Origin: Cercis canadensis
Lineage: Eukaryota > Streptophyta > Magnoliopsida > Fabales > Fabaceae
Assembly: GCA_003255065.1 (NCBI GenBank)
Contig: QAOA01003657.1
Coordinates: forward strand, 644,157 to 708,156
Reading direction: 5' to 3'
DNA: 64,000 nt
Part shown: positions 24,801-38,400 of the stretch, one piece after another
How positions within the stretch are numbered: the first letter of the stretch is position 1
Layout of the letters: each line of letters starts with the position of its first letter
Translations under genes and position numbers: made by a program
The notes under the pieces: generated by a model
Seen by the model: the letters and a program-made list of their open reading frames with translations, nothing else
Told to the model about the DNA's origin: nothing
The model's database searches: none

Positions 24801-27294
24801 GACCGGGACCCTGTTTCGATTTCTCCCTATACCTGACTCGGATATTTTTCCTGGATTTTACTGTATTTGGGAATGAACTGTTTCCCGGTGGGTTATTGTA
24901 TCTGGCCCGAGAACCTATTTCGGTTCGTCCCTTTATCTGACCCAGATATTTTTATTGGATTTCACTGTATTTAGGAAGGGCCGGTTTCCCGTTTGGTAAT
25001 TATATTTAGCCCGGGACCCTGTTTCGATTTCTCCCTATATCTGACTCGGATATATTTCTTGGGTTTCACTGTATTTGAAAAAGGACTGTTTCCAGGTGGG
25101 TTACTGTATCTGGCCTGGGACCCTGTTTCCGGTCGTCCCTGTATCTGACTCGGACGTTTTTCTTGGGTTTCACTGTATTTGGGAATGGACTGTTTCCTGG
25201 TGTGTCATTGTATTTGGCCCGGGACCCTGTTCCAGTTCGTGCTTGTATCTGACCCGGATATTTTTTTTCAGTTTCACTGTATTTGAGAAGGGCTTGTTTC
25301 CCGTTAGTTCATTGTATCTGGCCCGGGACCTTGTTTCGGTACGGTTCTGTATTTGACTCGGATATTTTTCTTGGGTTTCACTGTATCTGGGAAGGAACTG
25401 TTTCCTAGTGGTCAACGAATCTGGCCCGTGACCCTGTTTCGTATCGTCCCTGTATCTAACTCATATACTTTTCTTTGGTTTCACTGTCTCTGGCATGGGA
25501 CCCTGTTTCGGTTCGTCCTTGTATCTGACTGGAATATTTTTCTTCGGTTTCACTGTATCTGACCTGGGAGCCTGTTTCGGTTCGTCCTTGTATCTGACTC
25601 AGTTACTTTTCTTATATTTCGCTTTATTTGGGAAAGGACTGTTTTCTGGTGCGTTATTGCATCTAGCCCGAGACCCTGTTTCGGATCGTTCCTGTATCTG
25701 ACCCGGATATTTTTTTTGGGTTTCACTGTATTTGGGAAGAGACTCTTTCCCGGTGGGTCATTGTATTTAGCCCGGGACCCTGTTTCGGTTCGTCCCTGTA
25801 TCTGACCCGGATACTTTTATTGGGTTTCATTGTATTTAGGAAGGGCCTTTTTCCCGTTGGGTAATTATATTTGCCCCGGGACCCTTTTGCGATTTCTCCC
25901 TATATCTGACTCAAATATATTTCTTGGGTTTCACTGTATTTGGGAAAGGACTGTTTCCCGGTGGGTTATTCTATCTGGCATGGGACCCTGTTTCGGGTCG
26001 TCCCTGTATTTGACTCGGATGTTTTTCTTAAGTTTCACTTTATTTGGGAATGGACTGTTTCCTAGTGTGTCATTGTATCTGGCCCGGGACCCTGTTCCGG
26101 TTCGTGCTTTTAACTAACCCGGATATTTTTCTTCGGTTTCACTGTATCTAGGAAGGAACAGTTTCCTAGTGGCTCAAAGAATCGGGCTTGGGACCCTTTT
26201 TCGATTCGTCCCTGTATCTGACCAGGATATTTTTATTGGCTTTCACTGTATTTAGGAAGGGCCGGTTTCCCGTTTGGTAATTATATTTGGACCGGGACCC
26301 TGTTTCGATTTCTCCCTATATCTGATTTGGATATTTTTCATGGATTTCACTGTATTTGGGAAGAAACTATTTCCCGGTGGGTTATTGTATCTAGACCGAG
26401 AACCTATTTCGGTTCGTCCCTGTATCTGACCCGGATATTTTTATTGGGTTTCACTGTATTTAGGAAGGGCCGGTTTCACATTTGGTAATTATATTTGGCC
26501 CGGGACCCTGTTTCGATTTCTCCCTATATCTGACTCAGATATATTTCTTGGGTTTCACTGTACTTGGGAAAGGACTGTTTCTAGGTGGGTTATTATATCT
26601 GACCTGGGACCCTGTTTCGGGTCGTCACTGTATCTGACTCGGATGTTTTTCTTGGGTTTCACTTTATTTGGGAATGGACTGTTTCCTGGTGTGTCATTGT
26701 ATCTGGCCCGGGACCCTGTTCCGGTTCATGCTTGTATTTGGCCAGGATATTTTTCTTGGGTTTCACTGTATTTGAGAGGGGCTTGTTTCCCGTTGGTTCA
26801 TTGTATCTGGCCCGGGACCTTGTTTCGGTACAGTTCTGTATCTGACTCGGATATTTTTCTTGGGTTTCACTGTATCTGGGAAGGAACTGTTTCCTAGTGG
26901 GTCAACGAATCTGGCCCGTGACCCTGTTTTGGTTCGTCCCTGTATCTGACTCAGATATTTTTCTTTGGTCTCACTTTCTCTAGCCTGGGACCCTGTTTCG
27001 GTTCGTCCTTGTATCTAACTTGGATATTTTTCTTCGGTTTCACTGTATCTGACCTGGGAGCCTGTTTCAGTTCGTCCTTGTATCTGACTCAGTTGCTTTT
27101 CTTATATTTCACTTTATTTGAGAAGGGACTGTTTTCCGGTGCGTCATTGTATCGGGCCCGATACCCTGTTTCGGATCGTTCCTGTATCTGACCTGGATAT
27201 TTTTTTTGGGTTTCACTGTACTTGGGAAGAGACTATTTCCCGGTGGGTCATTATATCTGGCCCGAGACCCTGTTTCGGTTCGTCCCTGTATCTG

Positions 27295-28680
27295 ACCCGG
27301 ATATTTTTATTGGGTTTTACAGTATTTAGGAAGGGCCTATTTCCCGTTGGGTAATTATATTTGGCCCGGGACCCTGTTTTGTTTTATCCCTATATCTGAC
27401 TCAGATATTTTTCATGGGTTTCACTGTGTCTGGGAAGATACTTTTACCTGGTGGGTCATCGAATTTGGCACGGGACCCTGCTTCGGTTCGTCTATGAATC
27501 TGACTTAGATATTTTTCTTGGGTTGGAGTGTATCTGGGAAGGAACTGTTTCCTGGTGGGTTATTGAATCTGGCCCGGGAACCTGTTTCGGTTCGTCTCTA
27601 TATCTGACTCAGATATTTTTCTTTGGTTTCACTGTATCTGGCCCGAGATCCTATTTCAGTTCGTCCCTGCATCTGACCTGGATATTTTTCTTGGGTTTCG
27701 CTATTTTTGGGAAGGTCCTGTTTCCCGGTGGGTCATTGTATCTCGCCCGGGACGCTGTTTCGGTTCGTCCTTGTATCTGGCCCGGATATTTTTCTTGGGT
27801 TTCTCTCTATTTGGGAAGGGACTGTGTCCCGGTGGGTCATTGTATCTGGCCCGGGACCTTGTTTCGGTACGATTCTGTATCATACTCGGATATTTTTCTT
27901 GGGTTTCACTGTATCTGGGAAGGAACTGTTTCCTAGTGGGTGAACGAATTTGGCCCGTGACCCTGTTTCGGTTCGTCCCTGTATCTGACCCGGATATTTT
28001 TATTGGGTTTTACTGTATTTAGGAAGGGCCTATTTCCCGTTGGGTAATTATATTTGGCCCGGGACCCTGTTTTGTTTTATCCCTATATCTGACTCAGATA
28101 TTTTTCATGGGTTTCACTGTGTCTGGGAAGATACTTTTACCTGGTGGGTCATCGAATTTGGCACGGGACCCTGCTTCGGTTCGTCTATGAATCTGACTTA
28201 GATATTTTTCTTGGGTTGGAGTGTATCTGGGAAGGAACTGTTTCCTGGTGGGTTATTGAATCTGGCCCGGGAACCTGTTTCGGTTCGTCTCTATATCTGA
28301 CTCAGATATTTTTCTTTGGTTTCACTGTATCTGGCCCGAGATCCTATTTCAGTTCGTCCCTGCATCTGACCTGGATATTTTTCTTGGGTTTCGCTATTTT
28401 TGGGAAGGTCCTGTTTCCCGGTGGGTCATTGTATCTCGCCCGGGACGCTGTTTCGGTTCGTCCTTGTATCTGGCCCGGATATTTTTCTTGGGTTTCTCTC
28501 TATTTGGGAAGGGACTGTGTCCCGGTGGGTCATTGTATCTGGCCCGGGACCTTGTTTCGGTACGATTCTGTATCATACTCGGATATTTTTCTTGGGTTTC
28601 ACTGTATCTGGGAAGGAACTGTTTCCTAGTGGGTGAACGAATTTGGCCCGTGACCCTGTTTCGGTTCGTCCCTGTATCTG
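27295..28680 (+). repeat. Tandem pair of 693-bp higher-order units
   Basis: Units of about 27295-27987 and 27988-28680 are nearly identical at an offset of 693 bp; the only difference I see is TTTTACAGTATTT versus TTTTACTGTATTT. Reading monomers in order gives six long and one short: 6 x 104 + 69 = 693. This is either a very recent unequal exchange or an undetected assembly duplication; unlike other near-perfect pairs there is no N here. Confidence 0.9.
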
Positions 28681-29299
28681 ACTCATATATTTTTCTTTGG
28701 TTTCACTGTCTCTGGCTTGGGACCCTGTTTCGGTTCGTCCTTGTATCTGACTCGGATATTTTTCTTCGGTTTCACTGTATCTGACCTGGGAGCCTGTTTT
28801 GGTTCGTCCTTGTATCTGACTCAGTTGCTTTTCTTATATTTCACTGTATTTGGGAAGAGACTGTTTCCCTGTGGGTCATTGTATCTCGCCCGGGACGCTG
28901 TTTCACTTCGACCCTCTATCTGACCCGGATACTTTTATTGGGTTTGACTGTATTTAGGAAGGGTCTGTTTCTCGTTGGGTAATTATATTTGGCCCGGAAC
29001 CCTGTTTCGATTTCTCCCTATATTTCACTCGGATATATTTCTTGGGTTTCACTGTATTTAGGAAAGGACTGTTTCCCGGTGGGTCATTGTATTTGGCCCG
29101 GGACCCTGTTTCGGTTCGTCTTTGTATCTGACTCGAATATTTTTCTTTGGTTTCACTGTATTTGACCTTGGACCCTGTTTTGGTTTGTATTTGTATCTGA
29201 CTCGGATATTTTTCTTGGGTTCCACTGTATCTGACCTGGCGCCCTATTTCTGTTCGTCCTTGTATCTGACTTAGTTGCTTTTCTTGGATTTCACTATAT

Positions 29300-30087
29300 T
29301 TGGGAAGGGACTATTTCCTGGTGGGTCATTGATTCTGGCCCGGGAACCTATTTTGGTTCGTGCTTATATAGACCCCGAATATTTTTTTTGGGTTTCACTG
29401 TATTTAGGAAGGGACTGTTTCCCGTTCTGTCAATGTATTTGCCCTGTGAGCCTGTTTTGGTTCTTAGTTGTATGTGACTCAGAAATTTTTCTTGGGTTCC
29501 ACTGTATCTGCCCTGGGACACTGTTTCGTTTCATCCTTGTATCTGACTCGGATATTTTTCTTGTGTTTCACTGTATTTGGGAAGGGACTGTTTCCTGATG
29601 GGTCAATGATTCTGGCCCGGGGTCCTGTTTCGGTTCGTCTTTGTATCTGTCCCGGATATTTTTCTTGGGTTCCACTGTATTTGACTTGGATATTATTCTT
29701 GGGTTTCACTGTATTTGTGAAGGGACTGTTTCCTGGTGGGTCATTGTATCTGGCCCATGAACCTATTTTGGTTCGTGCTTATATAGACCCCGAATATTTT
29801 TTTTGGGTTTCACTGTATTTAGGAAGGGACTGTTTCCCGTTCTGTCAATGTATTTGCCCTGTGAGCCTGTTTTGGTTCTTAGTTGTATGTGACTCAGAAA
29901 TTTTTCTTGGGTTCCACTGTATCTGCCCTGGGACACTGTTTCGTTTCATCCTTGTATCTGACTCGGATATTTTTCTTGTGTTTCACTGTATTTGGGAAGG
30001 GACTGTTTCCTGATGGGTCAATGATTCTGGCCCGGGGTCCTGTTTCGGTTCGTCTTTGTATCTGTCCCGGATATTTTTCTTGGGTTT
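29300..30087 (+). repeat. Pair of ~415-bp duplicated units
   Basis: Block 29300-29672 recurs at 29715-30087 (offset 415), for example the run with GTTCTTAGTTGTATGTGACTC and TTTCGTTTCATCCTTG. The unit is three long monomers, one short and one lone 34-bp subunit: 312 + 69 + 34 = 415. The lone subunit at 29673-29706 sits at the junction. Confidence 0.85.
29673..29706 (+). repeat. Single 34-bp satellite subunit
   Basis: Between CACTG at 29673 and CACTG at 29707 lie only 34 bp, reading CACTGTATTTGACTTGG then ATTATTCTTGGG. This is one A-type subunit standing alone. It marks the junction of the ~415-bp duplication around it and supports the ~35-bp subunit as the step of gain and loss. Confidence 0.7.
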
Positions 30088-31616
30088 CACTGTATTTGGG
30101 AAGGGCCTGTTTCCCTGTGGGTCATTGTATCTGGCTCGGGATGCTGTTTCGGTTCGTCCCTGTATCTGACTTGGATATTTTTCTTGGGTTTCACTGTGTC
30201 TGGGAAGCCACTGTTTCCTGGTTGGTCAACGAATCTAGCCCGGGACCCTGTTTCGGTTCGTCTATGTATCTGACTCGGATATTTTTCTTAGGTTAGACTG
30301 TATCTGGGAAGGAACTGTTTCCTGGTGGGTCATTGAATCTGGCCCAGGACCTTGTTTTGGTTCGTCCCTGTATCTAACTCAGATATTTTTCTTTGGTTTC
30401 ACTGTATCTGGCCCGGGATCCTGTTTCGGTTTGTCCTATCTCTGACCTGTATATTTTTCTTGTGTTTCGCTATATTTGGGTGAGGCCTGTTTCCCAGGGG
30501 GTCATTGTATCTAGCCCAGGACGCTATTTCGGTTCGTCCTTGTATCTGGCCCAGATATTTTTCTTGGGTTTCTCTGTATTTGGGAAATGACTGTGTCCCG
30601 GTGGGTCATTGTATTTGGCCTGTGACACTGTTTCGGTTCATCTCTATATCTGACTCAGAAATTTTTCTTCGGTGTCACTGTATCTGGCCTGGAACCTTGT
30701 TTCGGTTCATCCCTGAATCTGACTCGAATATTTTTCTTAGATTTCACTGTTTTTGGGAATGAACTGTTTCCCGGTGGGTTATTGTATCTGGCCCGAGACC
30801 CTGTTTCGGTTCGTCCCTGTATCTGACCCGGATATTTTTATTGGTTTTCACTGTATTTAGGAAGGGCCGGTTTCCCGTTTGGTAATTATATTTGGCCCGG
30901 GACCCTGTTTCGATTTCTCCCTATATCTGACTCGGATATCTTTCTTGGATTTCACTGTATTTGGGAAAGGACTGTTTCCAGGTGGGTTATTGTATCTGGC
31001 CCGAGACCCTGTTTCGGATCGTTCCTGTATCTGACTCGAATATTTTTCTTGGGTTTCACTGTATTTGGGAAGAGACTTTTTCCTGGTGGGTTATTGTATC
31101 TGGCCCGGGACCCTGTTTCGGTTCGTCCCTGTATCTGACCCGGATACTTTTATTGGGTTTCACTGTATTTAGAAAGGGCCTGTTTCCCGTTGGGTAATTA
31201 TATTTAGCCCGGGACCCTGTTTCGACTTCTCCCTATATCTCACTCGGATATATTTCTTGGGTTTCACTGTATTTAGGAAATGACTGTTTCCCGGTGGGTC
31301 ATTGTATCTGGCTTGGGACCCTGTTTCGGTTCGTCCTTGTATCTGACTCGAATATTTTTCTTTGGTTTCACTGTATTTGACCTGGGACCCTGTTTTGGTT
31401 TGTCTTTGTATCTGACTCGGATATTTTTCTTGGGTTCCACTGTATCTGACCTGGCACCCTATTTCTGTTCGTCCTTGTATCTGACTTAGTTGCTTTTCTT
31501 GGATTTCACTGTATTTGGGAAGGGACTGTTTTCCAGTGCGTCATTGTATCTGTCCCAGGACTCTGTATCTGTTCGTCCCTGTATCTGACCCAGATATTTT
31601 TATTGAGTTTCACTGT

Positions 31617-32020
31617 ATTTAGGAAGGGCGTGTTTCCCGTTGGGTAATTATATTTGGCCCGGGACCCTTTTTCGATTTCTCCTTATATCTGACTCGGATA
31701 TATTTCTTGGTTTTACTGTATTTGGGAAAGGACTGTTTCCAGGTGGGTCATTGTATCTGGCCTGGGACCATGTTTCGGGTCGTCCTATATCTGACTCAGA
31801 TATTTTTCATGGATTTCACTGTATTTAGGAATGGACTGTTTCCTAGTGTGTCATTGTTTCTGGCCTGGTACCCTGTTCCGGTTCGTGCTTGTATCTGACC
31901 CAGATATTTTTCTTGGGTTTCAATGTATTTGAGAAGGGCCTATTTGCCGTTGGTACATTGTATCTGGCTCGGGACCTTGTTTCGGTTCGGTTCTGTATCT
32001 GACCTGGATATTTTTCTTGG
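31617..32020 (+). repeat. Left half of a 404-bp duplication at an assembly join
   Basis: Matches 32022-32425 at offset 405 with one visible difference (TTTCACTGTATTTAGG versus TTTCACTATATTTAGG). It ends immediately before the N at 32021. Confidence 0.88.
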
Positions 32021-32021
32021 N
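32021..32021. other. Single N: contig join 2
   Basis: One N between TTTTTCTTGG and ATTTAGGAAGG. The flanking 404-bp duplicates indicate an overlap that was concatenated instead of collapsed. Confidence 0.9.
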
Positions 32022-32425
32022 ATTTAGGAAGGGCGTGTTTCCCGTTGGGTAATTATATTTGGCCCGGGACCCTTTTTCGATTTCTCCTTATATCTGACTC
32101 GGATATATTTCTTGGTTTTACTGTATTTGGGAAAGGACTGTTTCCAGGTGGGTCATTGTATCTGGCCTGGGACCATGTTTCGGGTCGTCCTATATCTGAC
32201 TCAGATATTTTTCATGGATTTCACTATATTTAGGAATGGACTGTTTCCTAGTGTGTCATTGTTTCTGGCCTGGTACCCTGTTCCGGTTCGTGCTTGTATC
32301 TGACCCAGATATTTTTCTTGGGTTTCAATGTATTTGAGAAGGGCCTATTTGCCGTTGGTACATTGTATCTGGCTCGGGACCTTGTTTCGGTTCGGTTCTG
32401 TATCTGACCTGGATATTTTTCTTGG
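32022..32425 (+). repeat. Right half of a 404-bp duplication at an assembly join
   Basis: Second copy of 31617-32020. After 32425 the satellite continues with GGTTTCAGTATATC, which is probably the true continuation of the left contig too. Confidence 0.88.
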
Positions 32426-35400
32426 GTTTCAGTATATCTAGGAAGGAACTGTTTCCTAGTGGTTCAGCGAATCTGGCCCGTGACCCTGCTTCGATTCGTC
32501 CCTATATCTGACTTAGATATTTTTCTTTGGTTTCACTGTCTTTGGCTTGGGACCCTGTTTCGGTTCGTCCTTGTATCTAACTCGGATATTTTTCTTCGGT
32601 TTTATTGTGTCTGACCTGGGAGCCTGTTTCGGTTCGTCCTTGTATCTGACTCAGTTGCTTTTCTTATATTTCACTTTATTTGGGAAGGGACTATTTTCCG
32701 GTGCGTCATTGTATCTGGCCCGAGACCCTGTTTCGGTTCGTTCCTATATCTGACTCGGATATTTTTATTGGGTTTCACTGTATTTAGGAAGGACCTGTTT
32801 CCCGTTGGGCAATTATATTTGGCCCGAGACCCTGTTTCGATTTCTCCCTATATCTGACTCAGATATTTTTCATGGGTTTCACTGTGTCTGGGAAGGCACT
32901 GTTTCCTGGGGGGTCAACGAATCTGGCTCGGGACCCTGCTTCGGTTCGTCCATGTATCTAACTCGGATATTTTTCTTGGGTTTGACTGTATCTGGGAGGG
33001 AATTGTTTCCTATTGGGTCATTGAATCTGGCCTGGACCCTATTTCGGTTCGTCTCTGGATCTGACTCAGATATTTTTCTTTGGTTTCACAGTATCTGGCC
33101 CGGGATCCTATTTCCGTTCGTCCCTGTATCCGACCTGAATATTTTTCTTGGGTTTCGCTATATTTGGGAAGGGCCTGTTTCCCGGTGGGTCATTGTATCT
33201 CGCCCGGGACGCTGTTTCTGTTCGTCTTTGTATCTGGCCCAGATATTTTTCTTGGGTTTCTCTGTATTTGGGAAGCGACTGTGTCCTGGTGGGTCATTTT
33301 ATTTGGCTTGTGACCCTGTTTCGGTTCATCGCTATATCTGACTCAGAAATTTTTCTTGGTTGTCACTGTATCTGGCCTGTAACCCTGTTTCGGTTCGTCC
33401 CTGAATGTGACTCGGATATTTTTCTTGGATTTTACTGTATTTGGGAAAGAACTATTTCTCGGTGGGTTATTCTATATGGCCCGGGACCCTGTTTTCGGGT
33501 CGTCCCTGTATCTGACTTGGATGTTTTTCTTGGGTTTCACTGTATTTGAGAAAAGCCTGTTTCCCGTTGGTTCATTGTATCTGGCCCGGGACCTTGTTTC
33601 GGTACGGTTCTGTATCTGACTCGGATATTTTTCTTGGGTTTCACTGTATCTGGGAAAGAACAATTTCCTAGTAGGTCAACGAATCTGGCCCGTGACCCTG
33701 TTTCGGTTCGTCCCTGTATCTGACTCATATATTTTTCTTTGGTTTCACTGTCTCTGGCCTGGGACCCTGTTTCAGTTCATCCTTGTATTTGACCCGGATA
33801 TTTTTCTTCAATTTCACTGTATCTGACCTGGCAGCCTGTTTTGGTTCGTCATTGTATCAGACTCAGTTGCTTTTCTTATATTTCACTTTATTTGGGAAGG
33901 GACAGTTTTCCGGTGCGTTATTGTATCTGGCCCGAGTCCCTGTTTCGAATCGTTCCTGTATCTAACCTGAATATTTTTTTTTTGGGTTTCACTGTATTTG
34001 GGAAGAGACTGTTTCCCGGTGGGTCATTGTATCTGGCCCGGGACCTTGTTTCGGTTCGTCCCTATATCTGACCCGGATATTTTTATTGTGTTTCACTGTA
34101 TTTAGGAAGGGCCTGTTTCCCGTTGGGTAATTATATTTGGCCCGGGACCCTGTTTCGATTTCTCCCTATATCTGACACGGATAATTATCATGGGTTTCAC
34201 TGTGTCTGGGAAGGCATTGTGTCCTGGTAGGTCAACGAATCTGGCCCGGGACCCTGCTTCGGTTCGTCCATGTATCTGAATCGGATATTTTTCTTTAGTT
34301 TGACTGTATCTGGGAAGGAACTGTTTCCTGGTGGGTCATTGAATCTGGTCCGGGACCCTATTTCGGTTCGTCTCTGTATCTGACTCAAATATTTTTCTTT
34401 GGTTTCACTGTATTTGGCCCGGGATCTTATTTCCGTTCGTCCTTGTATCTGACCTGGATATTTTTCTTGGGTTTCGCTATGTTTGGGAAGGGCCTGTTTC
34501 CTGGTGGGTCATTGTATCTGGCCCGGGACGCTGTTTCAGTTCGTCCTTGTATCTGGCATGGATATTTTTCTTAGGTTTCTCTGTATTTGGCAAGGGACTG
34601 TGTCCCGGTGGGTCATTGTATTTGGCCTGTGACCCTGTTTCGGTTCATCGCTATATCTGACTCAGAAATTTTTCTTGGTTGTCACTGTATCTGGCCTGTA
34701 ACCCTGTTTCGCTTCGTCCCTGAATCTGACTTGGATATTTTTCTTGGATTTCACTATATTTGGGAAGGAGCTGTTTTCCGGTGGGTTATTGTATCTGGCC
34801 CGGGACCCTGTTTCGTGTTGTCCCTGTATCCTTAGATGTTTTTCTTGGGTTTCACTGTATTTGGGAATCGACTATTTCCTGGTGTGTCATTGTATCTGGC
34901 CAGGGACCCTGTTCCGGTTTGTGCTTGTATCTGACCCGGATAATTTTCTTCGGTTTCACTGTATTTGAGAAGAGACTGTTTCCCGTTGGGTCATTGTATC
35001 TGGCCCGGGACCCTGTTTCGGTTCGTCCCTTTATTTGACCCGGATATTTTTATTAGGTTTCACTGTATTTAGGAAGGGCCTGTTTCCCGTTGGGTAATTA
35101 TATTTGGCCCGGGACCCTGTTTCGATTTCTCCCTATATCTGACTCAGATATATTTCTTGGGTTTCACTGTATTTGGGAAAGGACTGTTTCCCGTTGGGTC
35201 ATTGTAACTAGCCTGGGGCCCTATTTCGGGTCGTCCCTATATCTGACTCGGATTTTTTTCTTGGGTTTCACTGTATTTAGGATTGGACTGTTTCTTGGTG
35301 TGTCATTGTATCTGGCCTGGGACCCTGTTTCGGTTCGTGCTTGTATCTAACCCGGATATTTTTCTTAGGTTTCACTATATCTAGGAAGGAACAGTTTTCT

Positions 35401-38400
35401 AGTGGCTTAAAGAATCTGGCCTGGGACCCTGTTTCGGTTCGTCCTTGTATCTGACTCAGATATTTGTCTTTGCTTTCACTGTATTTGACCTAGGACCCTA
35501 TTTCGGTTCGTCTTTGTATCTGACTCGGATATTTTTCTTAGGTTCCACTGTGTTTGGCCTGGCACCCTGTTTCTGTTCGTCCTTTTATATGACTCAGTTG
35601 CTTTTCTTGGATTTCACTGTATTTGGGAAGGGACTGTTTTCCGGTGCGTCATTGTATCTGTCCCTGGACTCTGTTTCGGTTCGTCCCTGTATCTGACCCA
35701 GATTTTTTCTTGGGTTTCATTATATTTGGGAAGGAACTTTTTCCCGGTGGGTCATTGTATCTGGCCCGGGAACCTGTTTCGGTTCGTCCCTGTATCTGAC
35801 CCAGATATTTTTATTTGGTTTCACTGTATTTAGGAAGGGACTGTTTCCCGTTGGGTGATTATATTTGGCCCGGGACCATGTTTTGATTTCTCCCTATATC
35901 TGACTCAGATATATTTCCTGGGTTTCACTCTATTTGGGAAAGGACTGTTTCCTGGTGGGTCATTGTATCTGGCCTGGGACCCTGTGTCGGTTTTTTTTCT
36001 GTATCTGACTCGGATATTTTTCTTGGATTTCATTGTATCTGGGAAATAACTATTTTCGGTGGGTCATTGTATTTGGCCTGGGAACCTGTTTCGGGTCGTC
36101 CCTGTATCTGACTTGGATATTATTCTTGGGTTTCACTGTATTTGGGAAGGGACTGTTTCCTGGTGGGTCATTGTATCTGGCCCGTGAACCTATTTCAGTT
36201 CGTGCTCATATAGACCTCGGATATTTTTTTTGGGTTTCACTGTATTTAGGAAGGGATTGCTTCCCATTCTGTCAATGTATTTGTCCTGTGAGCCTGTTTT
36301 GGTTCATAGCTGTATGTGACTAAGAAATTTTTCTTAGTTTCCACTGTATCTGACCTGGGACCCTGTTTCAGGTCGTCCCTGTATTTGACTCGGATGTTTT
36401 TTTTTGGGTTTCACTGTATTTGGGAAGGGCCTGTTTCCTGGTGGGTCATTGTATCTGGCTCAGGACACTGTTTCGGTTCGTCCCTGTATCTCACTCAGAT
36501 ATTTTTCTTGGGTTTCACTGTGTCTGGGAAGGCACTGTTTCCTGGTTAGTCAACGAATCTGGCCCGGGACCCTGTTTCGGTTCGTCCATGTTTCTGACTC
36601 GGATATTTTTCTTGGGTTTGACTGTATCTGGGAAGGAACTGTTTCCTGGTGAGTCATTGTATCTGGGCCGTGAACCTATTTCTGTTCGTGCTTATATAGA
36701 GCCCGGTTATTTTTTTTGGGTTTCACTGTATTTAGCAAGGGACTGTTTCCCGTTCTGTCAATGTATTTGGCCTGCGAGCCTGTTTTGGTTCATAGCTGTA
36801 TGTGACTCAGAAATTTTTCTTGGGTTCCACCGTATCTGCCCTGGGACCCTGTTTCGTTTCATCCTTGTATCTGACTTGAATATTTTTCTTGGGTTTCACT
36901 GTATTTGGGAAGGGACTGTTTCTTGATGGGTCAATGTATCTGGCCCGGGGTCCTGTTTCGGTTCGTCCTTATATCTGTCCCGGATATTTTTCTTGGGTTT
37001 CACTGTATTTAGGAAGGGCTTGTTTCCCGTTGGGCAATTATATTTGGCCCGAGACCCTGTTTCGATTTCTCCCTATATCCGACTTAGATATTTTTCATGG
37101 GTTTCACTGTGTCTGGGAAGGCACTGTTTCCTGGTAGGTCAACGAATCTGGCTCGGGACCCTGCTTCGGTTCGTCCATGTATCTAACTCGGATATTTTTC
37201 TTGGGTTTGACTGTATCTGGGAAGGAACTGTTTCCTAGTGGGTCATTGAATCTGGCCCGGGACCCTGTTTCGGTTCGTCTTTGTATCTGACTCAGATATT
37301 TTTCTTTGGTTTCACTGTATCTGGCCCGGGATCCTGTTTCTGTTCGTCTCTGTATCTGACCTGGATATTTTTCTTGGTTGTCGCTATATTTGGGAAGGGC
37401 CTGTTTCCCGGTGGGTCATTGTATCTCGCCCGGGACGATGTTTCGGTTCGTCCTTGCATCTGGCCCGGATATTTTTCTTGGGTTTCTCTGTATTTGGGAA
37501 GGGACTGTGTCCCGGTGGGTCAATGTATTTGGCCTGTGACCCTGTTTTGGTTCATCGCTATATCTGACTCAGAAATTTTTCTTGGTTGTCACTGTATCTG
37601 GCCTTTAACCCTGTTTCGGTTCGTCCCTGAATCTGACTCGGATATTTTTCTTGAATTTCACTGTATTTGGGGAGGAACTGTTCCCCGGTGGGTTATTGTA
37701 TCTGGCCCGGGACCCTGTTTCAGGTCGTCCCTGTATCTGACTTGGATGTTTTTCTTGGGTTTCACTGTATTTGGGAATCGACTGTTTCCTGGTGTGTCAT
37801 TGTATCTGGCCAGGGACCCTGTTCCTGTTCGTGCTTGTATCTGGCCCGGATATTTTTCTTGGGTTTCACTGTATTTGGGAAGAGACTGTTTCCCATTGGG
37901 TCATTGTATCTGGCCCGGGACCCTGTTTCGGTTCGTCCTCATATCTGACCCGGATATTTTTATTGGGTTTCACTGTATTTGGGAAGGGACTGTTTCCTGA
38001 TGGGTCATTGCATCTGGCCCGTGACCTGTTTCGATTTGTCCTTGTATCTCACCCGTATATATTTCTTGGGTTTCTCTGTAGTTGGGAAGGGACTATTTCC
38101 CGGTGGGTCATTGTATCTGGCCTGTGACCCTGTTTCGGGTCGGCCCTGTATCTGGCTTGGATATTTTTCTTTGGTTTCACTATCTCTGGCCTGGGACGCT
38201 GTTTTGTTTCGTCGTTGTATCTGACTCAAATATTTTTTTGTGGTTTGACTGTATCTGACCTGGGAGTCTGTTTCTGTTTGTCCCTGTATCTGACTCGGAT
38301 ATTTTTCTTGAGTTTCTCTGTATTTGGGAAGGGACTGTGTCCCGGTCGGTCATTGTATTTGGCCTGTGACCCTGTTTCGATTCATCACTATATCTGACTC

